Below are positions 7,343-14,565 of a stretch of DNA of 16,264 nucleotides, piece by piece. The DNA lies in NCBI GenBank assembly GCA_946061315.1, contig CAMGRB010000005.1:1-16264 (forward strand), given 5' to 3'. The notes under the pieces were generated by a model. The model searched no databases, was not told where the DNA came from, and was given only the letters and a program-made list of their open reading frames with translations. How positions within the stretch are numbered: position 1 is the stretch's first letter; every line of letters begins with the position of its first letter. The DNA is from an uncultured Clostridia bacterium (lineage in GTDB: Bacteria; Bacillota; Clostridia; Oscillospirales; CAG-272). The position numbers were made by a program, and so were the translations under genes.

Positions 7343-8644
7343 ATGAGTTCTTTGTGGCTTGAAAATACAAATCTGCCCAAGTTCCCATCGCTTGACAAAA
7401 CCGTAAAAACCGACGTTTTGATAATAGGCGGAGGAATTGCCGGCATACTAACGGGTTATATGCTCAAAAAGGCGGGGGTAGGGTGCGTTATCGCGGAGAG
7501 CGACCGCATATGCCACGGCACAACGGGGAATACGACGGCTAAAATAACAGTTTTGCACGGCTTCATTTACGACAAGATGATAAAGAGGTTCGGTGCGGAA
7601 TATGCGCGCCTTTATCTGAAAGCCAATATGGAGGCGCTTTCGGAATACCGCAGAATGTCGGAAAGCATAGATTGTGATTTTGAAAGCTCCGACGCTTACG
7701 TTTACTCTCTTGACGACAAAGAAAAGGTGCAAAGAGAGGTAAAGGCGCTGAAAACTCTCGGCTTTCCCGCAAAATTCGACAACGCCGAAAAACTGCCGTT
7801 TAAGGTTGCGGGGGCGGTAAAAGCGGAGGGGCAGGCGCAGTTTAATCCGCTTAAATTCTTGTCGCACGTATGCCGTGACCTTGAAATATACGAAAGCACA
7901 AGGGTTATGGAGCTTACTCCCGACGGCGCCGTGTGCAACGGCGGCAGAATAAAAGCGGACAAGATAATAGTCGCAACGCATTTTCCGTTTATAAACAAGC
8001 ACGGCTCCTATTTTCTCAAAATGTATCAGCACCGTTCTTATGTGATAGCGCTTGAAAACGCGCCCGACCTTGACGGCATGTACGTTGACGGCTGCAAAAC
8101 CGGAATGTCTTTCAGAAACTACCGCGACCTTTTGTTCGTCGGAGGAGCTGGGCAAAGGACGGGCAAAAAGTGCGGCGGCTGGGAGGAGTTATCCGAATTT
8201 ATACACAAAAATTATCCCGATGCCCGCGAGGTTGCAAGATGGGCAACGCAGGACTGTATGACCCTCGATAGTATTCCATATATAGGGCAGTACTCGAAAA
8301 GGACGCCGAACTTTTATGTTGCGACGGGCTTTAATAAGTGGGGTATGACCTCCTCAATGGTAGCCGCAAAACTGCTCACGGATATAATTATCGGCAAAAA
8401 GAACGACTACGTGTCCGTATTTTCACCGTCAAGAAGCATTATGCGCCCACAGCTTGCATCAAATGCGGCACACGCAATAATAAATCTTCTGACGCCTACC
8501 GCACCGCGCTGTCCTCACGTCGGTTGCGCTCTCAAGTACAACAAGCAGGAGCACTCATGGGATTGCCCCTGCCACGGCTCCCGCTTTGACGAGGACGGCA
8601 AGCTTCTTGACAACCCCGCAACAGAGGACAAAAAGATGAAATAA
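7343..8644 (+). CDS. FAD-dependent oxidoreductase with C-terminal Rieske [2Fe-2S] motif
   Basis: A 433-residue DAO-type flavoprotein fused to a Rieske motif, resembling the YhfW family. The N-terminal dinucleotide-binding motif is DVLIIGGGIAGILTGYML (GGGIAG at 29-34) with an acidic residue after the second strand (IAESDRI), followed by GTTGNTTAKIT. A conserved flavin segment SIPYIGQY and NFYVATGFNKWGMTSSMVAA lie in the C-terminal half. The Rieske ligands are C390-P-H392 and C408-P-C410-H411 (C-x-H-x15-C-x2-H). The Rieske part is compact: the strands that normally precede the first cluster motif are nearly absent. No signal peptide is seen, so it is probably cytoplasmic. The substrate is unknown. 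The ribosome binding site is AGAGGTG, about 8 nt upstream. It is monocistronic, with terminators on both sides. Confidence 0.88.
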   Translation: MSSLWLENTNLPKFPSLDKTVKTDVLIIGGGIAGILTGYMLKKAGVGCVIAESDRICHGTTGNTTAKITVLHGFIYDKMIKRFGAEYARLYLKANMEALSEYRRMSESIDCDFESSDAYVYSLDDKEKVQREVKALKTLGFPAKFDNAEKLPFKVAGAVKAEGQAQFNPLKFLSHVCRDLEIYESTRVMELTPDGAVCNGGRIKADKIIVATHFPFINKHGSYFLKMYQHRSYVIALENAPDLDGMYVDGCKTGMSFRNYRDLLFVGGAGQRTGKKCGGWEELSEFIHKNYPDAREVARWATQDCMTLDSIPYIGQYSKRTPNFYVATGFNKWGMTSSMVAAKLLTDIIIGKKNDYVSVFSPSRSIMRPQLASNAAHAIINLLTPTAPRCPHVGCALKYNKQEHSWDCPCHGSRFDEDGKLLDNPATEDKKMK

Positions 8645-8645
8645 A

Positions 8646-8686
8646 TACGTCTTCCGCAAGTTTTATCTTGCGGCAGATACGTTTTT
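8646..8686 (+). terminator. Intrinsic terminator after the FAD-Rieske gene
   Basis: CCGCAAG (8654-8660) pairs with CTTGCGG (8667-8673) around the loop TTTTAT. An outer CGT (8648-8650) can pair with ACG (8679-8681), with unpaired bases between. Five T follow at 8682-8686. It stops plus-strand transcription just after the oxidoreductase stop codon. Confidence 0.8.
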
Positions 8687-8724
8687 GCAATAGAGTGTCA
8701 ACGAAAGTGATTTATAAAAATACG

Positions 8725-8753
8725 AACCCCCTCGGCTCGAAAGCGAGGGGGTT
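8725..8753. terminator. Bidirectional terminator between convergent genes
   Basis: AACCCCCTCG (8725-8734) pairs perfectly with CGAGGGGGTT (8744-8753) around a 9-nt loop. Read on the minus strand it lies 35 nt after the GH2 stop and is followed by a T-rich flank (CGTATTTTTAT), which fits its terminator. On the plus strand the tail is TTTAATTAT, giving a second stop for read-through from the oxidoreductase gene. Confidence 0.8.
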
Positions 8754-8787
8754 TAATTATATGTTTGTTGTGGAAGTGTATGAAAAA

Positions 8788-10530
8788 TTACTTTTCAAGC
8801 GAGTTATAGAAGTCGCGAAGGACAAAGAAAGCAAGCTTTTTATGCTTTCTGTCGGGAGAAACGAGTCCCTTGCGGTTGTAGAATTTCTGAATTGCCGACG
8901 TTCTGCGCGGGCAACGGAAATCGAACAGTATCCAGGGGGTCATACCTTTTATGTAGGGTATTTTCTTTATCGTTTCGACCTGTCTTTCGTAAACGTGTGC
9001 CTGGCAGTCCTCCGTTCCCTTGTCGTCAACCGTTCCTCTTAAACCGGGATAAGCGTCGGCACCGAGCTCCGTTATTATAACGGGCTTTTCGGGCTTACTG
9101 TTTTCAAATAGCGCGGGGAGAAGATTGAAGTCGGGGGAGTACCAGCCGATATATTCGTTTATTCCTATGATGTCGAGGTGTTTTTCAAGTCTGTCCTCGA
9201 TCTTATTTTTAGCAAAGTTGGTAAGGCAAGCGGCGGAAACGGGGCGCGTTGTGTCCATTTTGTGCGCACAGCTTGCAAGACCCGACATAAATTTGAGCCT
9301 TTCGTCCGTGTCGGGATTTTCGTTGCCGACCGACCATACGATAACGCTTGCGCGGTTGTAGTCACGCTTTATAAGCTCTTTTAACTGGTTTTCGCCGTCT
9401 TTGTAAGTAGCTTCCGAAGCGAAATCTATATCCCAGTAAACGGGCACCTCCTCCCAGAGAAGAAGCCCGAGCTCGTCGGCAAGCTCCGCCATTCTTTCAC
9501 TGTGCGGATAGTGAGCAAGACGCATATAGTTGCAACCGAGCTCTTTTGCTATACGGATGTTTTCAATGCGTTCCTCGTCGGTAAGTCCTTTTCCACTCTT
9601 AACGCTGTCCTCGTGGCAGCTTATTCCTCTCAAAAATACGCTCTTGCCGTTTAACATAATGTCCGTGCCGCTTACGCGTATTTCGCGGAAGCCTACTTTG
9701 TCCTTTACCTCGTCGGAGAGGCAGGTGAGTTTAACATCGTACAGCTTCGGGCTTTCGGGCGACCAAAGCTCCGGCTTTGCGTCAAATACAAGCTCGCCAA
9801 AGCCGTCTTTTACGGTTATCTTTTCTTTTACTCCAAGCTCGTCTATGCTCAATTCGGCAACGCCGTCAACCGCTTTTGAAAGCTCTACGCTTACAAGTAT
9901 TTTGCCGAAATTACTGTTCGGTTGAAGCGCTATTTTGAAATCCTTTACGTAAATTTCGGGGACGCGGATAAGCTCTATATCACGGTAAACTCCGCCGTAG
10001 TTGAACCAGTCGGTGTTGGACATGGGGAGCTGGCTGTCTCTCCTCGTGCTGTCCGCCTGAATTATTATTCTGTTTTCTTCTTTGAGATAATCGGTTATAT
10101 CGAAGCAGAAGGGTGTGGAGCCGCCCCTGTGCAAGCCGACGTATTTTTTGTTGATAAACACGTGGCAAAGGTAGTTTACGGCGCCTATTTTGAGTATCAT
10201 TCGCTCGCCTTCGCTCTTCTTTTCATAGAGGAACTTTCTCGTGAAAGTCATCGGTCCTTCGTAAAGAAGGTATTTTTCGTCAAACGTGTTAAAAGAGCAG
10301 GGAAGCGGCATAACGTCCCACTCGTCAAACGAGAAATCGTAAGGAACTCTTTTGCCCTCTTCGTCGTAATATCTTTCGTTGTACCAGCCGTCCCTTAAGC
10401 AGCAGTCATACTGATCGACGGTATAATGCCATTCGCCGTTCAGGGATTCTTTTTTTCTGAATCTGTCGTAAATAAGCGTGTCTGCGGTGGCGAAATTTTT
10501 TTCGTATTGCTGTAAGAAATCTCTCCTCAT
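8788..10530 (-). CDS. GH2 beta-glucuronidase-like glycoside hydrolase
   Basis: A 580-residue glycoside hydrolase family 2 enzyme, probably releasing glucuronic (or galacturonic) acid from conjugates in the cytoplasm; no signal peptide is seen. Order: a jelly-roll sugar-binding domain (about 1-185; [30 protein letters not shown]), an immunoglobulin-like domain (about 190-280) and a TIM barrel (about 285-580). The acid/base is Glu404 in WSVGNENPD and the nucleophile is Glu488 in [21 protein letters not shown] (458-464) matches the E. coli GUS active-site strand. Asn552 and Lys554 (YNRKGL) match the N-x-K motif that reads the substrate carboxylate, favouring glucuronidase over galactosidase. The active-site loops of E. 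coli GUS are absent, so it looks like a no-loop type. The ribosome binding site AAGGAA lies 7 nt before the ATG. The gene stands alone, without transporter or regulator neighbours. Confidence 0.88.
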   Translation of the reverse strand: MRRDFLQQYEKNFATADTLIYDRFRKKESLNGEWHYTVDQYDCCLRDGWYNERYYDEEGKRVPYDFSFDEWDVMPLPCSFNTFDEKYLLYEGPMTFTRKFLYEKKSEGERMILKIGAVNYLCHVFINKKYVGLHRGGSTPFCFDITDYLKEENRIIIQADSTRRDSQLPMSNTDWFNYGGVYRDIELIRVPEIYVKDFKIALQPNSNFGKILVSVELSKAVDGVAELSIDELGVKEKITVKDGFGELVFDAKPELWSPESPKLYDVKLTCLSDEVKDKVGFREIRVSGTDIMLNGKSVFLRGISCHEDSVKSGKGLTDEERIENIRIAKELGCNYMRLAHYPHSERMAELADELGLLLWEEVPVYWDIDFASEATYKDGENQLKELIKRDYNRASVIVWSVGNENPDTDERLKFMSGLASCAHKMDTTRPVSAACLTNFAKNKIEDRLEKHLDIIGINEYIGWYSPDFNLLPALFENSKPEKPVIITELGADAYPGLRGTVDDKGTEDCQAHVYERQVETIKKIPYIKGMTPWILFDFRCPRRTSAIQKFYNRKGLVSPDRKHKKLAFFVLRDFYNSLEK

Positions 10531-10567
10531 ACAAAAATTCCTTTCCCTTTTTGCATTGTTTTTCTAC

Positions 10568-10573
10568 ATTGTA
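10568..10573 (-). promoter_or_regulatory. Probable -10 box of the GH2 gene promoter
   Basis: On the minus strand TACAAT lies at 10573-10568, in an 11-nt palindrome CTACATTGTAG. The start site would fall near 10561, about 30 nt upstream of the ATG. No good -35 box is seen at 16-18 nt (best is about 3 of 6), so an activator or the AT-rich TTTGAAA-containing block upstream (10605-10632) may help. Confidence 0.5.
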
Positions 10574-10644
10574 GCACACGGTAGGCAAAAATGAAATAGC
10601 AAAATTTCAAAATTTTCAAAAAATATTTCAAAGACCGTTTGGCA

Positions 10645-10665
10645 TCAAAAGCAGGCGTCTTTTGA
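10645..10665. repeat. Inverted repeat TCAAAAG-N7-CTTTTGA, possible operator
   Basis: TCAAAAG (10645-10651) and CTTTTGA (10659-10665) are perfect inverted arms separated by 7 nt. It lies upstream of the GH2 promoter, roughly at -84 to -104 from the proposed start. It could be a protein-binding site; no regulator is encoded in the window. Confidence 0.45.
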
Positions 10666-10760
10666 AATGGTCAGTCCAAAAAGGTGTGTGTTACGGGAAA
10701 GTGAAGAAAAAAGAAAGCCGACTTCACAAACGGAGATTTTCAAAATCACATAACGCAAAT

Positions 10761-10818
10761 AAAAGCCGCGGGAGCCGATGGCAGCTATGCTTATCGAACG
10801 TTTTGCCGCGGCTTTTTT
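10761..10818. terminator. Orphan terminator-like hairpin with 11-bp stem
   Basis: AAAAGCCGCGG (10761-10771) pairs perfectly with CCGCGGCTTTT (10806-10816) and is followed by further T (10817-10818) and then a second T-rich stretch. The loop is 34 nt. On the minus strand the tail is also T-rich (TTTTATTTG), so it could work both ways. It lies upstream of both proposed start sites flanking it (minus near 10561, plus near 10949), so it belongs to no transcript that I can assign. Confidence 0.6.
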
Positions 10819-10863
10819 CCGCTTTTTTCAAACCGTTTGGAAGGCATGACGCGCGGGGTGTTT

Positions 10864-10876
10864 TTCACATTGTGAA
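10864..10876. promoter_or_regulatory. Perfect 13-nt palindrome TTCACATTGTGAA
   Basis: TTCACA (10864-10869) and TGTGAA (10871-10876) flank a single central T. It sits about 38 nt upstream of the -35 box of the first plus-strand promoter. The form is that of a dimeric repressor or activator site; the cognate regulator is not identifiable here. Confidence 0.45.
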
Positions 10877-10913
10877 TGATATATGAAAATATGCTGAAAA
10901 AGCTCCAAAACGG

Positions 10914-10942
10914 TTGCAAAAAATTATGCAATGTGCTAAAAT
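10914..10942 (+). promoter_or_regulatory. Promoter P1 upstream of the coiled-coil operon
   Basis: TTGCAA (10914-10919) and TAAAAT (10937-10942) are separated by 17 nt, with an extended -10 element (TGC just before TAAAAT). The start would be near 10949, giving a leader of about 340 nt before the first gene, or a separate small transcript. The -35 lies in GGTTGCAAAA, which is shared with P2. Confidence 0.65.
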
Positions 10943-11042
10943 GAAAGTACAAGGAAGGCTACCGTATTACGCAAAATTCATAAAACTCGGCAAAAACCCA
11001 ACCCACTTTTGCAGATAAGATTATGAAGTTTGTGAAAAGTAG

Positions 11043-11115
11043 ACAAAAAAGCGGCTTTGGCAATCTTACAAAAACGCGTTTTTTTGTGCAAGGTAACAAA
11101 AAAGCACCGTTGGCA
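11043..11115 (+). repeat. Direct repeat ACAAAAAAGC-N4-TTGGCA, two copies 53 nt apart
   Basis: Copy 1 spans 11043-11062 and copy 2 spans 11096-11115. Both have ACAAAAAAGC, then four different bases, then TTGGCA, so 16 of 20 positions are fixed. They lie between P1 and P2, with the second copy 21 nt upstream of the P2 -35 box, where an activator or repressor could act. Confidence 0.6.
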
Positions 11116-11136
11116 CTAACAAATTTTTATTAGAGG

Positions 11137-11165
11137 TTGCAAAATCGCTTCGCGAATGATATAAT
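11137..11165 (+). promoter_or_regulatory. Promoter P2 upstream of the coiled-coil operon
   Basis: TTGCAA (11137-11142) and a perfect TATAAT (11160-11165) are separated by 17 nt, with an extended -10 element (TGA just before TATAAT). The start would be near 11172, about 116 nt before the ATG. This is probably the main promoter of the operon. Confidence 0.75.
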
Positions 11166-11185
11166 ATAGTAGCCAAATAAAATAA

Positions 11186-11237
11186 GTGTGGTTCTTCTAT
11201 CTATCTTTTAATGCCCTTGATTTCGGGGGAGCCGCAC
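11186..11237 (+). other. Stem-loop in the 5' leader of the coiled-coil operon
   Basis: GTGTGGTTC (11186-11194) can pair with GAGCCGCAC (11229-11237), nine pairs including two G-U. A smaller CCC/GGG stem can form inside (11213-11227). No T run follows, so it is not a terminator. It starts about 14 nt after the P2 start and may affect mRNA stability. It does not match a riboswitch class that I recognise. Confidence 0.4.
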
Positions 11238-11287
11238 AAGTTAAAAATACACACAAACAATTCACACGGTGAAGAAAGGTGGAAATT

Positions 11288-14200
11288 ATGAAGTACGATG
11301 AAATGATGAAACCGTACAAGCGGAAGCTCGTTGCAGAGGCGATAATAAAGGCCGTTGCCACAGGACTTTTCCTGGGCTCGGGCGTGTCGCTTCTCTTTGC
11401 TCTGTTTACGAGATTCATCGTAAAACAGACGCACAATATCGTGTTCGTTATACTCACGATAGCACTTGGCGTTGCAACGGCGGTTGGAATAGGAATAAGG
11501 GTTTATCTTAAGAGATTCCGTTCAAACGCAAAACGCCTTGCAAAGAGAATGGACTCTTTGGGACTTGAGGAACGCGTTACCACGATGGTGGAGTTCCAGG
11601 AGGATAAGTCCTACGTTGCAAAGGTACAAAGGGACGATACGATGGATCGCCTTTCGGGACTTAACATTAAACAGTTGAGAATAAAATTCCCGAAAAAGAC
11701 CATACTCTCTTGCGTAGCAATGCTTCTTTCAGTTCTCCTTATTCTCGTTATACCGGTACGAGGCGTAGAGCCCCCCATTAACGAGGAAGAAGTCGAAATG
11801 ATCGCATCGCTCATTGCAGACCTGCGTCAGATTATAAACGAGTCCGAAACGAAGGAAGATTTCAAGGCTATGCTCAACGGCATAGTTGACGACCTCGAGG
11901 AGGACATCAAGGCGACCGACACGACGGAGGTCAAGTATCAGAAGATAAGAGATACGAGAAAGCTTATAATGAAGCTTCTTGAAGCCGAGATGGCAAACAT
12001 CGAGGATATTCTTGACGAGATCGAAAAGAACGAGCAAGAACAGGAAAAGAACGACCAGGACGTTCTTGACGATTTGCGCAACCAAGAGGATCAGAAGACG
12101 AACGAGGAAATACTCGATGATCTTCGTCAGGAAGATCAGCAGCAGGCAAACCAGGATATGCTCGACGAGCTTAAGAAGAACGAGGAGACCAAGGAGCTTG
12201 CCGAAGCACTTGAAAGTCAGGATCAGCAAAAGATAAACGAAGCTCTTGACAAACTCAAAGAGGAAATAAAGGATAAACAGGATCAGGAAAAGAGCGAGTT
12301 CCTTGAGGACATCATACAGGCAATCGAAGATGCAACCAAGGATCAGCCCGATACCGACCTCAAAGATAACCTTGACCAACTCAAAGAGGATCTTGAGAAC
12401 ATAAAAGAGAAAAACGACAACAACGAGAATACCGATAGCGACGTTGACCAGGCGATAGAAGATGCAAAGCAGAACTTCGAGGATATGAACAAGCTCGACG
12501 AGATGATGAAGGATCTTGCAAACGCTATCGAAAACAAGGATCAGGATAAGATAAACGAAGCTCTTGACAATATAAAAGAGGAAATAAAGGATAAGCAGGA
12601 TCAGGAAAAGAGCGACTTCCTCCAGGACGTCATCGACAGAATCGACGATGCAACGAAGGATAAGGACAACACCGATCTTAAAGATAACCTCGACAACCTC
12701 AAAGAAGATTTGCAGGATATCAAGGATAAGAACGACAACAACGAGAATACTGACAGCGACGTTGATCAGGCGATAGAAGACGCAAAGCAGAACCTCGAAG
12801 ATATGAACAACTTCGATAATATGATGGAAGATCTCGCCAACGCTATCGAGAGCAAGGATCAGGAAAAGATCGACCAGGCTCTTGAAAACATGAGAGATCA
12901 GATCAACAACACCGAGGACAATCAGGATAAAGCGGACCTTATCGATAAGATAACCGACAGAATCGACAATGCTACCGACAGCGAGAAGCCCGAGAGCGAA
13001 AAGACCGACCTTGAAAAAACGCTTGAAGATCTCAGCAACAACCTCAAAGATGCTTCCAACGACGCGAAGAACGATATGGATCCTCAGGAAAAGGTTGACG
13101 ACGCGATAGACCAGGCTAAAAAAGATTTCGATCAGATGAACAAGGTCGATGACGTAATGAGCGACTTTAACGACGCTCTCCAATCGCAGGATCAGGAAAA
13201 GATCGATCAGGCTCTTGACAACCTCAAGGATCAGCTTCAGAATGCGGAGAGCAATCAGGATAAAGCAGACCTTGCACAGGATATAGCCGATAAGATCGAC
13301 CAGATTCTCGACGACAGCAAGTCCGACAGCGAAAAGAGCGAAATGGAAAAGGCTCTTGAAAATCTGAAAGACAATCTTCAGGATATAGCAAACGACGCAA
13401 GTCAGGATAAGAACACCGACCAGAAGACCGAAGATGCCATAGACCAGGCAAAGCAGGAAATCGGTGACGCTATGAAGGATCAGCAGAACAAGAACGAAAC
13501 CCTTGAGGATATGAAGAACGCTATGGACCAGGCCGAGAAGGATCTCGTAGGAGAAGACCAGAAGGCCGTGGACGACGCAATGGATAATCTTAAGGACATC
13601 GTAAACAATTCCGACGTAAGCCAGGAAAAGAAGGACGATCTCAACCAAAAGGTAGACGACTTGAATGACAGACTTCAGGATCAGCTCGACAAGGGAGCCT
13701 CCAAAGAGGATCTCAGCGCCGAGATAGGCGAAACAAAGGACCAGATACAGCAGGATATCAAGGACGCTCAGGACCAGCAGAAGCAGGACGGCGAGAGCCT
13801 TGAACAGAACGAAACGACCAAAGAGATAGGCGAGGCAATCAAGAATAACGATAAAGAGGCTCTTGATCAGGCACTTGAAAATCTCAAGGATCAGTATAAA
13901 GACCTTACCGGCTCGGATCTCCAGCAGAAGTTTGAGGATATAGCAAGCGATCTGGAAAACGCCGCACAAGACGTTCAGAACGAGGATACCAAGAACACGC
14001 TTGAAGATCTTTCACAGGCGTTCAAGGATGCGGCTAACACCACTTTCGATAGCGAGGAACAGGCAAAGCAGGATGCCAATGCCGCAATAGATCAGGCTCA
14101 GCAGGAATTCAATCAGGCTATGGACGAATTCCAGAAGGAACAGGATACCAATAAGGAAGCTCTTGACGCTCTTGATAAGGCTCAGCAGGATATAACCGGT

Positions 14201-14527
14201 CAGGAAATGCCGAAAGAACCCGGTCAGGCAGGCTCGAGCGAAGAAAAGAAGGAAAATCAGGAAGAGCAAAAGAGCGAAGAAGGCGGAGAGTCCGAGGACG
14301 CCGAGCAGGATATGGAGGCCGAGGACAAAAACGGCGGCGGCTCCATGAAGAACGACGAAAAGGTCTGGGTTCCCGGTCAGGGCGACGTCGACATTAAGGA
14401 CGTAATAGGCGACGACAACCATTACAACGAGGAAGTTTCTCGTATGGACGATATGATGGATAATCTTACGGATGAGGAAAGAAGACTCATTCAGGACTAT
14501 CTCGGAATATACGGTACAAGCAACTAA
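11288..14527 (+). CDS. Giant membrane-anchored acidic coiled-coil repeat protein (DUF4175-like N terminus)
   Basis: A 1079-residue protein with no firmly known function. The ATG at 11288 is chosen because AAAGGTGG (11275-11282) lies 5 nt upstream; the in-frame GTG at 11279 overlaps that site. Three hydrophobic segments are visible (about 23-44, 50-74 and 138-158). Between the second and third is a basic loop and the motif AKRMDSLGLEERVTTMVEF, which resembles DUF4175-type proteins found with MoxR genes. The remaining 920 or so residues are dominated by Asp, Glu, Gln, Asn and Lys, almost free of Pro, Cys and aromatic residues until the end, and strongly heptad-like. They contain at least four repeats of 106-112 residues (see the repeat entry). 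If the N terminus is cytoplasmic, this tail lies outside the membrane. A compact C-terminal segment (VWVPGQGDVDIKDVIGDD, then LTDEERRLIQDYLGIYG) breaks the pattern. The moxR gene follows 38 nt later. Confidence 0.85.
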   Translation: MKYDEMMKPYKRKLVAEAIIKAVATGLFLGSGVSLLFALFTRFIVKQTHNIVFVILTIALGVATAVGIGIRVYLKRFRSNAKRLAKRMDSLGLEERVTTMVEFQEDKSYVAKVQRDDTMDRLSGLNIKQLRIKFPKKTILSCVAMLLSVLLILVIPVRGVEPPINEEEVEMIASLIADLRQIINESETKEDFKAMLNGIVDDLEEDIKATDTTEVKYQKIRDTRKLIMKLLEAEMANIEDILDEIEKNEQEQEKNDQDVLDDLRNQEDQKTNEEILDDLRQEDQQQANQDMLDELKKNEETKELAEALESQDQQKINEALDKLKEEIKDKQDQEKSEFLEDIIQAIEDATKDQPDTDLKDNLDQLKEDLENIKEKNDNNENTDSDVDQAIEDAKQNFEDMNKLDEMMKDLANAIENKDQDKINEALDNIKEEIKDKQDQEKSDFLQDVIDRIDDATKDKDNTDLKDNLDNLKEDLQDIKDKNDNNENTDSDVDQAIEDAKQNLEDMNNFDNMMEDLANAIESKDQEKIDQALENMRDQINNTEDNQDKADLIDKITDRIDNATDSEKPESEKTDLEKTLEDLSNNLKDASNDAKNDMDPQEKVDDAIDQAKKDFDQMNKVDDVMSDFNDALQSQDQEKIDQALDNLKDQLQNAESNQDKADLAQDIADKIDQILDDSKSDSEKSEMEKALENLKDNLQDIANDASQDKNTDQKTEDAIDQAKQEIGDAMKDQQNKNETLEDMKNAMDQAEKDLVGEDQKAVDDAMDNLKDIVNNSDVSQEKKDDLNQKVDDLNDRLQDQLDKGASKEDLSAEIGETKDQIQQDIKDAQDQQKQDGESLEQNETTKEIGEAIKNNDKEALDQALENLKDQYKDLTGSDLQQKFEDIASDLENAAQDVQNEDTKNTLEDLSQAFKDAANTTFDSEEQAKQDANAAIDQAQQEFNQAMDEFQKEQDTNKEALDALDKAQQDITGQEMPKEPGQAGSSEEKKENQEEQKSEEGGESEDAEQDMEAEDKNGGGSMKNDEKVWVPGQGDVDIKDVIGDDNHYNEEVSRMDDMMDNLTDEERRLIQDYLGIYGTSN
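12170..13474 (+). repeat. Four in-frame 318-336 nt repeats in the coiled-coil gene
   Basis: Units begin at 12170, 12488, 12806 and 13139 and are 106, 106, 111 and 112 codons long. Each follows the plan of a LANAI-like helix, a DQ-K-INEAL or IDQAL helix, a Lys/Asp helix, a polar linker and DQAIEDAKQN or DAIDQAK. Units 1 and 2 are near-identical in long DNA stretches; AACGACAACAACGAGAATAC is exact in both. This points to recent duplication. More decayed copies seem to continue to about 14100. Confidence 0.8.
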
Positions 14528-14565
14528 TAAAAACAGCATTTAGAGAAGAATTGGAGAAGAAGAAG

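Larger units (their letters stand above)
10531..11287. other. 757-bp divergent intergenic regulatory region
   Basis: No credible gene is seen on either strand; the short frames here have no ribosome binding site and no recognisable product. The region separates the divergently transcribed GH2 gene and coiled-coil operon. It contains an AT-rich block with three TTTCAAA copies (10605-10632), an inverted repeat (10645-10665), several odd palindromes, a terminator-like hairpin (10761-10818), two plus-strand promoters and a direct repeat between them. It is much larger and more structured than the other gaps in this window. Confidence 0.8.

Noticed and set aside
6334..7446. A 370-codon minus-strand frame opposite jag.
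   Set aside because: Jag is a clear match with intact Jag_N, KH and R3H domains; the antisense frame has no recognisable domain and runs over the jag terminator.
10662..10886. A 74-codon plus-strand frame in the divergent region.
   Set aside because: It begins with TTG, has no ribosome binding site, crosses the terminator-like hairpin and several palindromes, and resembles no family I know.
10941..11018. A 25-codon frame starting with ATG in the P1 -10 box.
   Set aside because: Its ATG would lie upstream of the P1 start site and has no ribosome binding site.
11279..11287. GTG at 11279 as the start of the coiled-coil protein.
   Set aside because: It overlaps the AAAGGTGG ribosome binding site that serves the ATG at 11288.
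12170..13474. The long direct repeats as a possible CRISPR or transposon array.
   Set aside because: The units are in frame, lack short identical repeats with unique spacers, and simply encode helical protein repeats.
11729..13969. A 746-codon open frame on the minus strand opposite the coiled-coil gene, encoding a very hydrophobic protein.
   Set aside because: It mirrors the plus-strand codon bias: GAT, GAC, AAG and CAG codons read backwards give Ile, Val, Leu. It has no ribosome binding site or family features, and the plus-strand gene has clear signals.
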